Source of the DNA: Heterobilharzia americana
Taxonomy: Eukaryota > Platyhelminthes > Trematoda > Strigeidida > Schistosomatidae
Length of the DNA stretch: 64,000 bases
Direction of reading: 5' to 3'
Assembly (NCBI GenBank): GCA_944470555.2
Contig: OX104127.1
Location: 27,233,661-27,297,660 of the forward strand
The translations under genes were made by a program, and so were the position numbers. This document shows, piece by piece, positions 10,385-22,868 of the stretch. Each line of letters opens with the position of its first letter. Within the stretch, counting starts at the first letter, position 1. The notes under the pieces are model-generated. The model did no database searches. It was not told the origin of the DNA and saw only the letters and a list, made by a program, of their open reading frames with translations.

Positions 10385-10765
10385 CACTACTAAGAAGGAA
10401 TTCAACACCTCAATACTGCCTTATCGACAAGGGACTGTAGAAAACCCAATGTAAAATTATCAGTAAGGCCATCTTTGGGGTAGCATTCAAACCTAAAAAA
10501 CTGGTTCAGAGACAAACTCTGTCAGCCTGAGGATTCAGTTGATCTGACTGGACGAAATAATCTAATATACCGAATATCTGGTACTGACTGCAAGGTCAAG
10601 TACACTGGGAAAACTGACCTACAGCTAAGCAGAATATAGAAATCCAACTGGGTCTAGACTGATAGATTAATACTGAGACTAATAATCTAAAGAAGAATTC
10701 AGACATAACTACGCGTGTGATAACACACGACCACACTATAACTTCAGTCTACACAGCAGTTCTTA
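10385..10765 (+). pseudogene. Degenerate Penelope-like GIY-YIG fragment
   Basis: The + strand reads EFNTSILPYRQG (about 10400-10435), FRDKLCQP (10506-10530) and NNLIYRISGTDCKVKYTGKT (about 10556-10615). These correspond piece by piece to the better preserved copy at 5253-5650. Stops interrupt it, and its YIG has become YTG. Confidence 0.75.
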
Positions 10766-10999
10766 GTACTAGTGAAGTAAGGTTGAGGAATAAGTGAATT
10801 GTTTATTCTTTGTTCCTCAGCTGAATGGCAATGGTTCAACACCGGCTGTAAACCTATACTTTTCAGTGGCAAACAGTATTCTTATTTACGACGAAACAGT
10901 TCGTGTATCATCACTGATCAGACCAGTGTAGACACTTACACCATCCTACGTCTCTGGATGTGCCCTAAAGTTCAGTTGACGCAGGTGCATTGAGTTGGG

Positions 11000-13900
11000 A
11001 TAGTCAGTGGTAATAGAGACTGACTGGATAAGGTAATTCTTTTCGTTATACTGAGGCTTGCCTAACTGTCAGCTTCATGCATGACTAATAGAATAAGACG
11101 TAGAGTCGAGGAAATATGCCGGCTAAATGTCAAGAACAGAAACAGACAGAACAGTAGGAAATTTCCTACAAATGACGAACGCCTACTCGTCCTATTCAAG
11201 GCTCTTGATGTACTCCCTTCGGTGTAACAACACGATTTCGGCTTTTCTGGATGGATAGTTGTACGTTGTCGAATTGTTTACTTAGATAATGGCCACACGG
11301 ATATGAGTTGAGTATGCTGAGTGTCTGAAATACAGATTAAGGTCTATGTGCACGTATATGCTTGTAATTCTGGCTGGAAACTCCAGGACTCTGATCCAAT
11401 TGGAAGGTAATCCACTCATCTTGATCGTTGTCACATACCATTCAAATGTTTTATATTCTCTGGCATGAATCAGTAGTGAGTGCGATCAACGAAATAAAAA
11501 ACTGAATTTCGTTTTGTTGCATGATATCAGCTTCTGTCGAGAAGGATGTCACTTTTGAGATCGAAATCCTGTGCAATTATGATGGTTGGTGTGAGGTCGT
11601 TTATCAGCAGCTAAATAAAAGGAAATGTTCTTGGAAAATTCTCACTAATCCAGTCAGTCAGAAATATACGTGATTTTTTTGAAATTCACCTTCACCTATG
11701 AAATGCATAACCAGTTATCGTCTGATGACAAATAACTCACAATTGAAACACTCAACTCTTCATAGGTCATTCTAGAGTACGTATTTAACAAGGCATGACG
11801 ATTTGCAAAGAATAGTCATCAATACGTGATTCACTAGTCGAATAACGAATTAGCACACAGTTCACGACAAATCACTGGAGAACGCGATTGGCATTCATTT
11901 CTGCGTCATTCTACAGCACATGAATACAAGTATGAAAACATGTGAGTGTCAAGTTGTGCGTACAGTGGGTCATTTGTTTCATGTGCTGGTAAACGTGGTT
12001 CTCATCAATGTGTTAGCATTTCCACTGAGTGGGTGATATGAATTGCTGTATCATAGGATTACATATCTTTATGTACGAGGCAGTTATTTTTTTCCTTTTG
12101 TGAATATTGTATGTTGAGTATAGGATGCTTGATATTGGATGTGCATGGGTTATGGCTTCTTCACTTGTAATCTAGAATTCTCTTCAGACGGATATCGTAT
12201 GGCTACTAGTAAGTTGCAAAGTATATTAGTTGTATGGATGCGCTTAGATTTAACTCACTGGCTTTTGGACAAAGTTCACTTTCTGCTGGTGAGGTTATCT
12301 AGAACTACAATGAAAGTTTCACTATTAAGCCAAAAAACTCAGGTAACGTCGCATCTTATGAATCATCCCCATAACTCCAAATAATATTTTCCATCATTTT
12401 GAGAGTCATCTTTTGATATGTCTTTCACTCAGCAGTGATGTAAGGACTTCTGAATTTAATGTTGAAATATTTCAGAAGTAGGTACTATACAATTATATAT
12501 ATACTAAGCCGCTTGGAAGAATCGGCATGTAAATTTCGAGTTCTGAATTGTTTCATGATAATTTTGAGTACTCAATACTTGAACACACAGATACAGCGCA
12601 ACACAGTATCGCGTAATTTCACATGTTGACAACATTGGAAAGATTATCGACAGACTTTGGACAGTTATAAGCATTTTTTTACTAAACAAATAATTCGTTT
12701 GCTCATATCATACGTAATTTATCCTGCATCCAATAAAAGAAAACACTGAAGATTCGGGCACTTCTCTCACATACGTCTTCAATAGCTACAATAATGACTG
12801 CATATCACTTTATACAGATGGGTCACATATACAGTTGTAAATGATGCAATCTCAGAAATGCACTCGCAGGTTATATTCAACCGTAATTTTTGAACTGAAG
12901 ATCGAGAAACTAGAGTGACCCACACTTCATTTGCAACGTGGCTATTCGGGTGACCGGATGTACTTATATTCCTCCTTCATGAGCTCACGTTTACAAAGCA
13001 TACTCTGCAGACACAGATACAGCCACAACGAATTATATACACCATGTCATCAAGATTTCCACCGGTAGTCTTCAAAATTCATTTTCATCTCACAACATCT
13101 TGATGACATCTGGATAACAAGATCTAGTGTTCAATTGCTTTGAAAAAGAGAACTTCAAACAAATTATGATATTGTCCGATTCACAACAATCATGATATCA
13201 CATTTCAGTGATCAGGTGTTAAACGAAACTTTGAACACTTAACAAAGCTGTATCTTAAAGCTCGTAATTCATAATCCACAATCATGATGTATTCCACGTG
13301 AATGGAATGGGAGAACTCCTTTAACTGACAGATGTCAAGATAGCAGATGGCTTCATGAATGTGAAATGGAAATGAATGTCTGGCCTTGACTAAAGTCATT
13401 ACAGCTAGATTTTTGTCAGGAAATCTTTTGTTGCTTCGTCATTGTAAGTGTTTTTGAATCTGCCTGTTCGGCTATTTTGTCCACCGCTGATTGAACTGTA
13501 TGTGTCAGTCTTAGATTAGCAGGTCTATGTCACGTGAAACGGAAGATAACCGATGTTGAAGTTGAAACCTCAGTTCTGATGGAATATGATACAACTGTCT
13601 TCATGCCACCGAAACGATTTCAGACCCCACGAAATACTTCATGTAGGCAATCCCATTCAACGATTCACTCAGCTTTGCGGAATTCACATTTATCTCACCC
13701 TCTTCTGTCCAACATCCTGCCTCTCTCACTGGTTTCGTTCACAGATTGTATTCTTATTCACTACACGTACCTTTGCAGTCGATGTGAAAAATCACACAAA
13801 TACTTCTTCAATAAACAAATTCATGCATTCATTATCTCCACCTACTTCTTCTCACATGACAATCAAGATTGATGGCTTCATTTCAGTTTCAGGCACTACC

Positions 13901-14605
13901 TCCGACCGGGAAAGAGATGTAACATAATGCTTGTATGGTGAAATTGAGATAACATATGCACATTCGCATTCACCAGTGACAATCACACACATACAGGATT
14001 GGTCGTCACTGGTGAGTGGGAAGATGAAAGAGAAAACAGCGTGTCAAATAGACGACTGAATAGTGAGTTATGAGTTGATGAGCTAGACAAGAAATACTTC
14101 GATTTCTCAGTTTGTAGGCTGACACTGATAAATATTGACTTGGAATTACTAGACTTTGATGTGAGACGTAGATGGAAGTAGAAATGTTATCTGTCAAGTG
14201 CCTTGAATGCTGTGACTAGTTTTCCACGGGATCTCATGCATCTGAAGAAAATAAAGCGTGAGATGAACAGTTTGCTCATTCTGTAAAAACGGCACGATCC
14301 GGATTGACACATCTCACAGTTCATCAGACTTTACAAGTGACCAACTGTCATGGCAACATGGTTTCCATTGGAGACCACATAGAAAATATTACAAGTCATC
14401 ATCTCTAATACCAAGATCTCATCAAGTGTCGAAATGAAATGCAGAGCGAAATGAGTGTTTGGAAAGAGCTCAGACTGGTCTGCAGATTTCCCTGCGTGTT
14501 TCTCAACTGTTCATGTTGTTCAGTGGCATATCGCAAATCAAGCATCTCAACTCTTCCTTCGACTAGTATATGGGTGCAGTGAACACCACTGTCAGACGGA
14601 CAGAA
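11000..14605. other. No gene recognised
   Basis: Short frames at 12139, 13534 and 13586 have no signal peptide with a donor site, no domain motif and no good splice context. I see no transposon motifs. The sequence is less T-rich than the flanks of the window and resembles the unannotated parts of the inverted-repeat arms in composition. Confidence 0.4.
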
Positions 14606-15079
14606 AGACAGACAAGATTAGCATAGTAGCTTGCTCACTATTGCAGCGGTTCAAGTTGCCATGCTTTACAGTAGTCTCCAATGAACTGGTGGATAGAAAT
14701 GTGTTGACATCAAGGTGGACGCATTTGTGTGGGAGAATGAGGGAATTGAAGACGGAGGTTAGTGCAAAATGCGAAATGTAGAAGACGTGAAGGAGTGAGA
14801 ACATCTTCACCCTAACACTAGTGATGTGGTCACTGCCATTCATACTACTATCAATATCTCACTCATCTTTGTGTTCCTACAATTTTCCAGATCAACTCTA
14901 GAGGAATACTATGAAGCAGCTGTGCTTCCTTCATATGCCTCATTCCACATTTAATTTCTGCGACACACTAGCTTGTTCCTCGTATGTTGTATTTACATAC
15001 TCGACTTAACCTGTATCAACTGCAATTAGATGAGATGACATGAAACGCAGATACATACCGTAGTTCTTTACATTCCTGA

Positions 15080-15470
15080 AGACTGTATTACTGATTACTG
15101 TACTAGTGATTTTATATGTGTGAAACAGTTGTCAACATGATCGACATGGGAAATTTGCCATGCACAATCATCACCATATCTCTGGAGTACGATTCAACAT
15201 CCTCGTATTCCCCACCGTATATAAATATGTTCGGTATGACTGGAGATACTAGTTATCCCGTTGCTACTCGTCTTGTTTTTCTATTTATTTCCTTGTGAAA
15301 CTTGAAGACTATGGTGGTCAGACGTAGCCATATGCATACTATGTACTCATTGAAGAACACCTCAGATATATGAGTATGTTCTGAGTCAATATTTAGCTGA
15401 TTTCAGCATACCTGCCACCATTTCAACTATTGTGAGACATTTCAACAGTCAAAATCTACTTTCGGTATTC
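15080..15470 (-). pseudogene. Highly decayed Penelope-like RT fragment (left arm)
   Basis: On the - strand a stretch reads RLTTIVFKFHKEINRKTRRV (about 15255-15315), matching RLCLTSTVFKFQNKIYKQTEGV of the element at 6154-6432. A weak match to the post-catalytic region follows at 15120-15210. It has no intact motif. The same piece is at 35420-35810 in the right arm, and a diverged copy lies at 38130-38470. Confidence 0.55.
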
Positions 15471-15639
15471 TGAAAACTTTAAGGATATTCGCAGTATGCG
15501 GCATCTCAAAAGCAGTCTTGTTCACCCAACAATGACTCACACAACGAATTCACTATCAAAAGAAGATTATCAATGGAAGGTGGAGAGATTTATTTATCTA
15601 TCTACATCACAATTATTTGCATTATCGAAGTGCATGTCT

Positions 15640-16775
15640 TCATTTGTAGAAGCGTCTGCATCTTCCACGTTTACATATTGCTCCAGGACAACATGGAGAC
15701 AACCGACTACATGGTAGACCATAACGTACACACTGACATTGTCCTCGAATACATCTCATATATCCACAACACTGCCTGCCGTTTGAGCACGGTTGACGCA
15801 CTCGACGACAACTATCTGAAAGACGGAATAGAAAGATGTAGAAGTTACGTATAAGTGAAACATAAAACACTCATCGTCTAGGATTGTTTAATGAAAGAGT
15901 AGTGCTCATGATCAATTGTGTCAGCAGTGACGACTGGTCGCCTTGTGTTCTTCCCCATTCCACTGTGTACTTTCACAGACTGACCTGATGGGAAACAACT
16001 AGTCTTAACACAACATGTCGAGGATTACGGATATTCAATGTGATTTACAATAAAGTCGCACTCAATGTGCTGGCGAAAAATGAAGTCAACTGTCCTTATA
16101 TTAGCTATCAATGATAAGCTAATGAACAATCCACTGAAGCATCATGTTCTGTGTAATACCGACCATTTACAAATAAACCGATCAATTTCATGTCACTCAT
16201 AACACATCTCGAATTATGATACACACACTACACAATTGGCATGACAAGTGTATGTGCATGAAGATTATCAGTGTTTCTCAGTTGCAGACGCTGATGTCAG
16301 TCAACAAAGGGATACAATCTCTAATCACATCAATCCACATTCGGAACACAATCCACACGAACTCAACACTGCTTTATCGTCCGTCACATGCACTCAGGTG
16401 ATGGCAATTGTGCAACATCCTCCAGTGACTGATTTCTCAGATCTACACAGTCGATCATAGTAGATAGGCATCTGTCGCTAAGGAAATCAAACTCCTTCCT
16501 GTTTGTCACTTTCAGAATTTCATTGGTGAACAAACACATTTAGTTTCACCCTGATGATGTGTGATGTCGATAACAATTAGCACCTAGACTACAGAATCAA
16601 GTGGAGAGAGATTGAGAATTATCATGCTACACCGTCTGTGTGCAATCAACGTGAAATCAAAGAATACAAATAACACATGCACAGAAAAATGAAATCGAAA
16701 ATGCAACTCACATGCAGCATCCAATGGAGATGCAAGGAAACTGAAGACAACGAGGATAACCAATAGACGAAGCAT
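15640..16775 (-). CDS. Secreted double-knottin-type cysteine-rich peptide, left-arm copy (two exons)
   Basis: This is the inverted twin of the gene at 34117-35252. Coding exon 1 is 16712-16775 and exon 2 is 15640-15815, with the intron between (GTGAGT donor, TTTCAG acceptor as read on the - strand). It encodes 79 residues: a hydrophobic leader starting MLRLL and ending LDAA, then a basic mature part with 12 cysteines in two identical six-cysteine modules. All coding positions match the right-arm copy, so both copies appear functional. See the right-arm entry for the cysteine pattern. Confidence 0.75.
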
Positions 16776-16821
16776 TTGATACACTGTTCGCACTGCAATA
16801 CACTCAGACTACCAATGTTGC

Positions 16822-16828
16822 ATTTATA
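16822..16828 (-). promoter_or_regulatory. TATA box of the left-arm peptide gene
   Basis: TATAAAT on the - strand lies 46 bases before the start codon at 16775. It is the mirror of 34064-34070. Confidence 0.6.
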
Positions 16829-16879
16829 CTGTTTGAGAGGACGCGATAAATTGTGAAAAATACCTTTCACAGAGATTTG

Positions 16880-18440
16880 TCATGTGACGACATTTTCTGC
16901 ACTCTGAAATGAGATCACGTTCAATTAGAAATTATTGCGAAATCATGACTGAGAGATGTCACGAATGTGTGTGCCAGTGGTAAGTTATTATGATTTTGCC
17001 TCTATTTTAGGTTGAGAAGTGAATATTTCATGATGCCGTGTTAGGGTTTGTGAGTTTGAAGAGAATCTTCGTCTGTCAACAAATACACTGTCACCACATT
17101 TGTTCACGATGTTCTTCATATCGAGATATCCTGGTTAACACATCAATGTGAAACACCCCCGGTTGATCAATGAGACGACTTATCGTCTGTAGTAATATGA
17201 TAGACACTAAGTCACTCGAAATGGGATAATCCTCCTGCTCATTTCACCTCTAAGTGTATTTATGAGTTCATATGAACTTGCAGTAGCAAGGATATTGGAA
17301 GGACTGAGAGCAGGGCGTCAATTAGGTTCACTTAGCATATCCTCACGAATCGATGCTTGAAAGGAAGTATAATTCTAAGCAGTAGAATTACCAGACACCT
17401 CGTAGACACAGGCAATCAAGTTGAAACGGTTAGCGCTTTTTGAATAAATTACTTACAGAGAATGCTTTTCTTGGAAGCGATTGCAATCAAACGCTTCCAA
17501 TCTGACTTATACATTCAGAAGGAAAGTGAGATTTGTCTTTCACTCCTTTGTTAAATATTATTCGACCCTTTACATATTCATTTTAACTACATATATCTTT
17601 TTATTTATTCACGATTATTTTTCCTGATATGGACTATAGATGATTTTGTTGTACAGTTTAAGACTATTGATTCCCGAATTTCGAAATGTCTTTATAACCA
17701 ATGAAATACTAGACTGTATGCAACTGAAGAGTATTCGTGAAATAAAATGATATCATACTGTTCTGCAATTGTCGTCCTTCTTCGTCCATTCAAACACATA
17801 TCCAGATGACAATTTTTTAACATCAACACGTTAAAATTGCTGAATGACTTTCAAAGGATATGCATTATTTCCGTAATTGTAATATCTACTCGTCTATGCA
17901 CTTTCCCCTTTAGCAGCAGTTATCAACAAATAACTACTGATGACTACTGAAACTTGAGTAGTCTTCCAGCCCATACTGGAAACATGAATAGTGTGACAGG
18001 AAGATACGTCAGGTCTTCGACGGGAATATCAAAACAAGATGATATGTAATCTAGTCGTCATGATGTAGATTGAAATGAAGTAGATGATGGATTTTCGTCT
18101 AAAAGAAGTTGTGGTGTAACAACACTGACTCACTCTTCCATTGAACATAGCGTTATCAGCTTCATGACCAAACTTTACCGGATCCTAAGCCCTTCATTCA
18201 TAACGAAGTTACTTTCAAGAATGCCAGCAAGCCTGAAGGTAGAATTATGACATTCTGAGAATACCAGGCTCTCGTCATCACCGTCATGAGTCACATATCT
18301 TACTCATCGCTTAATAACCATCGTGTCCTATGTAATCTGATTTTTGGATTAGGTCACAGGTTTCGCAGTCTTCATCAAGAATATTGACAACTGAATTGTT
18401 TCGTATGCGTCTTACAGCTGAAAAGTAAAACATGTATTAT
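16880..18440. other. Arm sequence without recognised gene (left)
   Basis: Neither frame nor motif stands out between the peptide gene and the RTE fragment. An AT-rich patch lies at 17560-17720. The mirror stretch is 32452-34012. Confidence 0.4.
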
Positions 18441-18454
18441 TTCATTACTTGTCG

Positions 18455-19890
18455 CTTGGGTTCCTAATGGAACATAGGGCTTCAGTAGCACGTCTCCAGT
18501 GAACTCTGTTCTCTGAAATCTTTCGAACCTGGCTCCACGACAGCCCACAACCTCTCATTTCTTCCTCGCATGATCTCCTCCATGTCACCCTCGGACGCCT
18601 AACTCGTCGCTCCCCATCGGGGTTCCACTCGAGTGACTGGCCTGACGCGTGATGTCCCCAGTCGGCCTTCTCAGCGTATGTCCAATCCATCTCCACTTCC
18701 TTCTGCACAATTTTTGAACGACAGGTTCTTGGTTGGTTCTTTACCAGAGTTTCTTGTTACTTATTCTTTCTGGCAATCCGTCTGATCTTCAGTAGTGAGC
18801 ATAGGCAATTGTTGATGAATGTCTGTAGTTTGTTGGAAATGCCTTTCGTAACCCGCCAAGTCTCTGAACCATACAGGAACACTGACTTGACGTTGGTGTT
18901 GAAAATCCGGATCTTGTTCCACATGCTGAATGGAGTGCATTAGATCTCCACACTGGTTTCAGTCTAATGAACGCCTGTCTTGCTGTCTTTCCTATTCTGG
19001 CTGGCTTTGACGTCCTCGTCTATGCCTGTGGCGCCTGTAGTTTAGACTGTGCCGCCTAGATAGATGAAGGAGACTACTTCCCTTAGGTTTTTCTCAATGA
19101 TGGTGATTGGAGCTCATCGTTGCTGTTGTTGTTGGTTGGGTATCATCATCACCTCTCTCTTCACTATATTCACCTGAAGTCCCGTCTTCGCTGCCCTGCC
19201 TCTTCTGCCAACTTGTTAGTTTTCGCCTGTAAATCTTCAAGTTTGTGTGACATCAGACACAAGTCATCGGCAAAATCCAAATCTTCTAGGTTCTTTTCCA
19301 CAGTCCAGCCAGCGTATCCCCCTCTTCCCGCTCCTTACTGTTTGCTGCATGATTTAGTCCACTACAATCAGGAATATCATGGGTGATAGTAGAGAGTCTT
19401 GTTTGACTCCTGTCTTCACTTCAAAAGCATCACTGAGCTTTCCATTGTGTTGTGAATTACTTGGCTGGCATGTGGCGTCTTCATATAGTTGTTGAATGAG
19501 GTTGATAAAGGTTTGTGGCACTCCATAGTGTTGAAGCAGTTTCCAAATTACTTGTCGGTGGACGCTGTCAAAGGCCTTTTCAAAGTCAATGAAGTTGAGG
19601 TAGAGGGTTAACCGCCATTATATATTCTGTTCTATGATGTGAAGCGTTGCAATTTGGTCCGCACATGCTTTGCTTTTCCTGAATCCAGCCAGCCAGCCTG
19701 TTCCGGTCGTAGTTTAGAATCCAGTGCATCGTTTAGTCTCTCCAAGATGATGCGGTATAATATTTTGGTTGGGGTGGACAGAAGCGTTATTCCGCGCCAG
19801 TTCATGCAATGACTTAGGTCTCCCTTCTTTGGCAGTTTTACAAGGTAGCCTTTCTTTCAATCGATAGGCAGGTATCTTCCCTTCCTTCCA
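18455..19890 (-). mobile_element. RTE-clade retrotransposon, 3' part (RT to C terminus)
   Basis: It is homologous to 51872-53300 in the full-length copy. From the 3' end it carries the C-terminal domain (KVEMDWTYAEKADWGHH, WNPDGERRVRRPRVTWRRS; 18445-18708), the YLGS-type region and the catalytic FADD near 19275. The motif GVKQDSLLSPMIF near 19400 has lost the usual GC. Frames are shifted at several places. The inverted-repeat breakpoint at 18965 cuts through it, and the tandem array starts within it at 19615. Confidence 0.88.
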
Positions 19891-20393
19891 GACACTGGTT
19901 AAAAAATCTGCTGTAATCCACTTCCAGTTCGATATTACATTCCAGAGATGAAAGGATGCAGTAGAAAGGAACACAGCTGTCGGCCACCAACCGGAACAAT
20001 ATTCTGTGAAGTGATCTGGAAAATATGGTATTACTTCAACAGTTTGATAGTTTTCATCTGTATCATTAAGGCAAGGATGCTGGCCCCATTCATCAATTGC
20101 GATGAACATGGTGATGTTTAAACCACTGTGAAGACGTTCACTAGTTGACATCACTTGCTTGACGCTTTGTCAGAATTTGAGGTAAAGTGGGAATTTATAA
20201 CTTCCTGGTGTTGAGGTGAAAAAGAATTTACCTGATACCTGTCCTTAGGAAAGCCGACAAGATGTATGCTCATGTTATGCATCTGTTAAGGTGCACCATG
20301 TTGAATAGAGAAGGAAATCTACTCTACCTGCTGTCAACATGAATAAAAAAATGCTTACAGATGAAATCAGTTGGGAGGAGACAGAGGAACCTT
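19891..20393. other. Unrecognised 503-bp insert in array unit 1 with an open - strand frame
   Basis: The insert lies between the - strand RT piece and the + strand RTE 5' end, and does not match any other RTE copy in the window. On the - strand it is open for about 88 codons (20154 down to 19891; it starts VMSTSERLHSG, later AIDEWGQHPCLND and CSGWWPTAVF). It runs in frame into the RT fragment at VWKEGKIP, giving a 146-codon chimera ending at 19714. On the + strand, RKADKMYAHVMHLLRCTMLN (about 20250-20310) also looks coding-like. I do not recognise either product; a captured host exon is one explanation. Confidence 0.45.
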
Positions 20394-22080
20394 GGTTAAC
20401 TAGTTCACTAGTTAATAGCCGGTCCTGAGCCCGGGTGAGGAGGGAAGGTTGGGCATAAGGCTAGCAACCCTACCCCGTAAAACAAATCTAACCGCTAAAG
20501 AAACTTCAAAGCACAGACAAACTATAAAACATAAAAACAAACTTTTTCTCGCTGGAATCGGAGAGGCGAAATGACGCCAGTTGGTGAAAGCCTTCGGAAA
20601 GCCAATTGGCCGATGTGTCTTCTCATCTCTCGATGAAAAGGAAAGTAAACGTGGGGACATGAATGTCCGAACCATGTTTGAACCTGGCATGGCTGCTCAG
20701 ATTGCAAAGGAGATGAGAAGGTACCGTATTGAAGTGTTAGGAATTTGCGAGAGCAGGTGGAATGGAAGTGGACTCTCCAAACTCTTAACTCGAGAGTCAA
20801 AAATCTAGACGACAACCACGAGCACAGCACACTGAGTGTTGGAGTGGCTATCATGATGTCCCCTTGAAGAGCAGCGAAGGCTCTCATGCAGTGGGAACAA
20901 ATCTTCTCCAGGATCATGACAGCAAGATTCAACTCATAAGGAAGGAAAGTCACAAGCACACAATGCTACTCACCAACAAATAATGCAGACGAAGAGAAGA
21001 GGGAGGAATTCTACAGACAACTGCAATCAGCACTAGACAAGACCGCGCTTCAGTTGGAGACATCAAAATCCTAATTGTTGGGGTGACATGTTTTAATGCC
21101 AAACTGGGAGTGGACAACACAGGAAGAGAACTAACCATGGACCTAGAAGCACTCGGTGAAATGAACGAGAATGGAGAACTGTTTGCAGAATTCTGTGCAT
21201 TCAACGATTTGGTGATTGGAGGCCAGACACTGTGTTCAAGCACAAAGATATCCACAAAGCGACATGGGTTCGATTTCACCAGACACCAGGACACACTACA
21301 CTAAAAATCAGATCGACTTTATCTCAATGGGAAGAAAGTGGAGACGCAGTCAGACTACTTGACACAAGGTGAAGAAGAGGAGCAGATGTAGGTTCACACC
21401 ACTCACAATCTAGTGCAAGGAACCCACCTTCCAAATCAAGTTGAAAGCCTTCAAGGAAGTTGGTGATGTTAGACCACAGTTCAAGTTCAACACCCAGAAC
21501 ACAAACTGAACTGAAGGATGAAACTACAAGTGACATCTTCACGTCAGTCAGCCATCAGGACAAAATGGGAGATATCGAGTAACATCCCTGAAGAAAGCTG
21601 TGTGGATGAACACTGGAACTCTTTGAAAGAGATGTGGGAAGAGACCTGCATAATCGTATTAGGAAGGAAGAAGAAAGAAGACAAGGCAAGGAATGGATCT
21701 GGATGGACACATGGAAGCTAATAGATTAGGGAGAGGAAGATGGTGAAGCAGAAGATAAACCAGTGCAAGGGGTGCACAACCAGAAGAGGAACTGAGTACA
21801 ATGTATAAAACACTACAGTGAACAAAGAAGTGAAGAAGAGTGAGCACAGAGACAATGGACTCTTGTACGAAACACTTGCAAGTGAAGCAGAACAGGCTGC
21901 CGGCTGGTAGGTTAGACCTAACAGCATTGTATCAAATAACCAGGTTACTCTCTGGCAGGGAAGAGATCAACACACATGAAACCAATGAAAGATGATGAAC
22001 GAAATCTAACTACCAATGAGCAGAAACAAAGGAAACGATGGGCTTACCACCTCAAGAAGCTCTTAAATCGACCACCACCA
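20394..22080 (+). mobile_element. RTE-clade retrotransposon 5' half, array unit 1
   Basis: It starts with the same 5' end as the full-length copy (GGTTAACTAGTTCACTA), then the 5' UTR (GCCGGTCCTGAGCCCGGG), endonuclease pieces (TMFEPGMAAQIAKEMRRY, VLGICESRWN, KLGVDNTGRELTM) and the linker up to HLKKLLNRP at 22078, where it joins - strand RT sequence. Frameshifts break the endonuclease. The - strand frames at 20412-21294 that overlap it are shadows. Confidence 0.88.
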
Positions 22081-22365
22081 CCACAACCATTATATATTCT
22101 GTTCTATGATGATGTGAAGCGTTGCAATTTGGTCCGCACATGCTTTGCTTTTCCTGAATCCAGCCAGCCAGCCTGTTCCGGTCGTAGTTTAGAATCCAGT
22201 GCATCGTTTAGTCTCTCCAAGATGATGCGGTATAATATTTTGGTTGGGGTGGACAGAAGCGTTATTCCGCGCCAGTTCATGCAATGACTTAGGTCTCCCT
22301 TCTTTGGCAGTTTTACAAGGTAGCCTTTCTTTCAATCGATAGGCAGGTATCTTCCCTTCCTTCCA

Positions 22366-22868
22366 GACACTGGTTAAAAAATCTGCTGTAATCCACTTCC
22401 AGTTCGATATTACATTCCAGAGATGAAAGGATGCAGTAGAAAGGAACACAGCTGTCGGCCACCAACCGGAACAATATTCTGTGAAGTGATCTGGAAAATA
22501 TGGTATTACTTCAACAGTTTGATAGTTTTCATCTGTATCATTAAGGCAAGGATGCTGGCCCCATTCATCAATTGCGATGAACATGGTGATGTTTAAACCA
22601 CTGTGAAGACGTTCACTAGTTGACATCACTTGCTTGACGCTTTGTCAGAATTTGAGGTAAAGTGGGAATTTATAACTTCCTGGTGTTGAGGTGAAAAAGA
22701 ATTTACCTGATACCTGTCCTTAGGAAAGCCGACAAGATGTATGCTCATGTTATGCATCTGTTAAGGTGCACCATGTTGAATAGAGAAGGAAATCTACTCT
22801 ACCTGCTGTCAACATGAATAAAAAAATGCTTACAGATGAAATCAGTTGGGAGGAGACAGAGGAACCTT
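22366..22868. other. Unrecognised 503-bp insert, array unit 2
   Basis: It has the same sequence as 19891-20393, with the same - strand frame (start at 22629) fused in frame to RT. Confidence 0.45.

Larger units (their letters stand above)
14606..18965. repeat. Left arm of a 4360-bp inverted repeat
   Basis: Every position p in this arm pairs with 50892-p in 31927-36286, without net indels over 4360 bp. Four separate open frames are the same in both arms; one difference seen is C at 18699 against A at 32193 (opposite strands, G to A). The outer boundary lies in an AGACAGACAAG stretch. The inner boundary falls within RTE-type retrotransposon sequence. The arm holds a decayed Penelope fragment, a cysteine-rich peptide gene and an RTE 3' end. 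Confidence 0.97.

Noticed and set aside
13534..13927. Two overlapping frames of 112-113 codons
   Set aside because: They are serine- and histidine-rich in the way expected from local TCA/CAC-rich composition. No leader with a donor site, no domain and no paralogue are seen.
20412..21294. Several - strand open frames of 92-145 codons, repeated in each array unit
   Set aside because: They lie antisense to recognisable endonuclease codons of the + strand RTE half and have no motif of their own.
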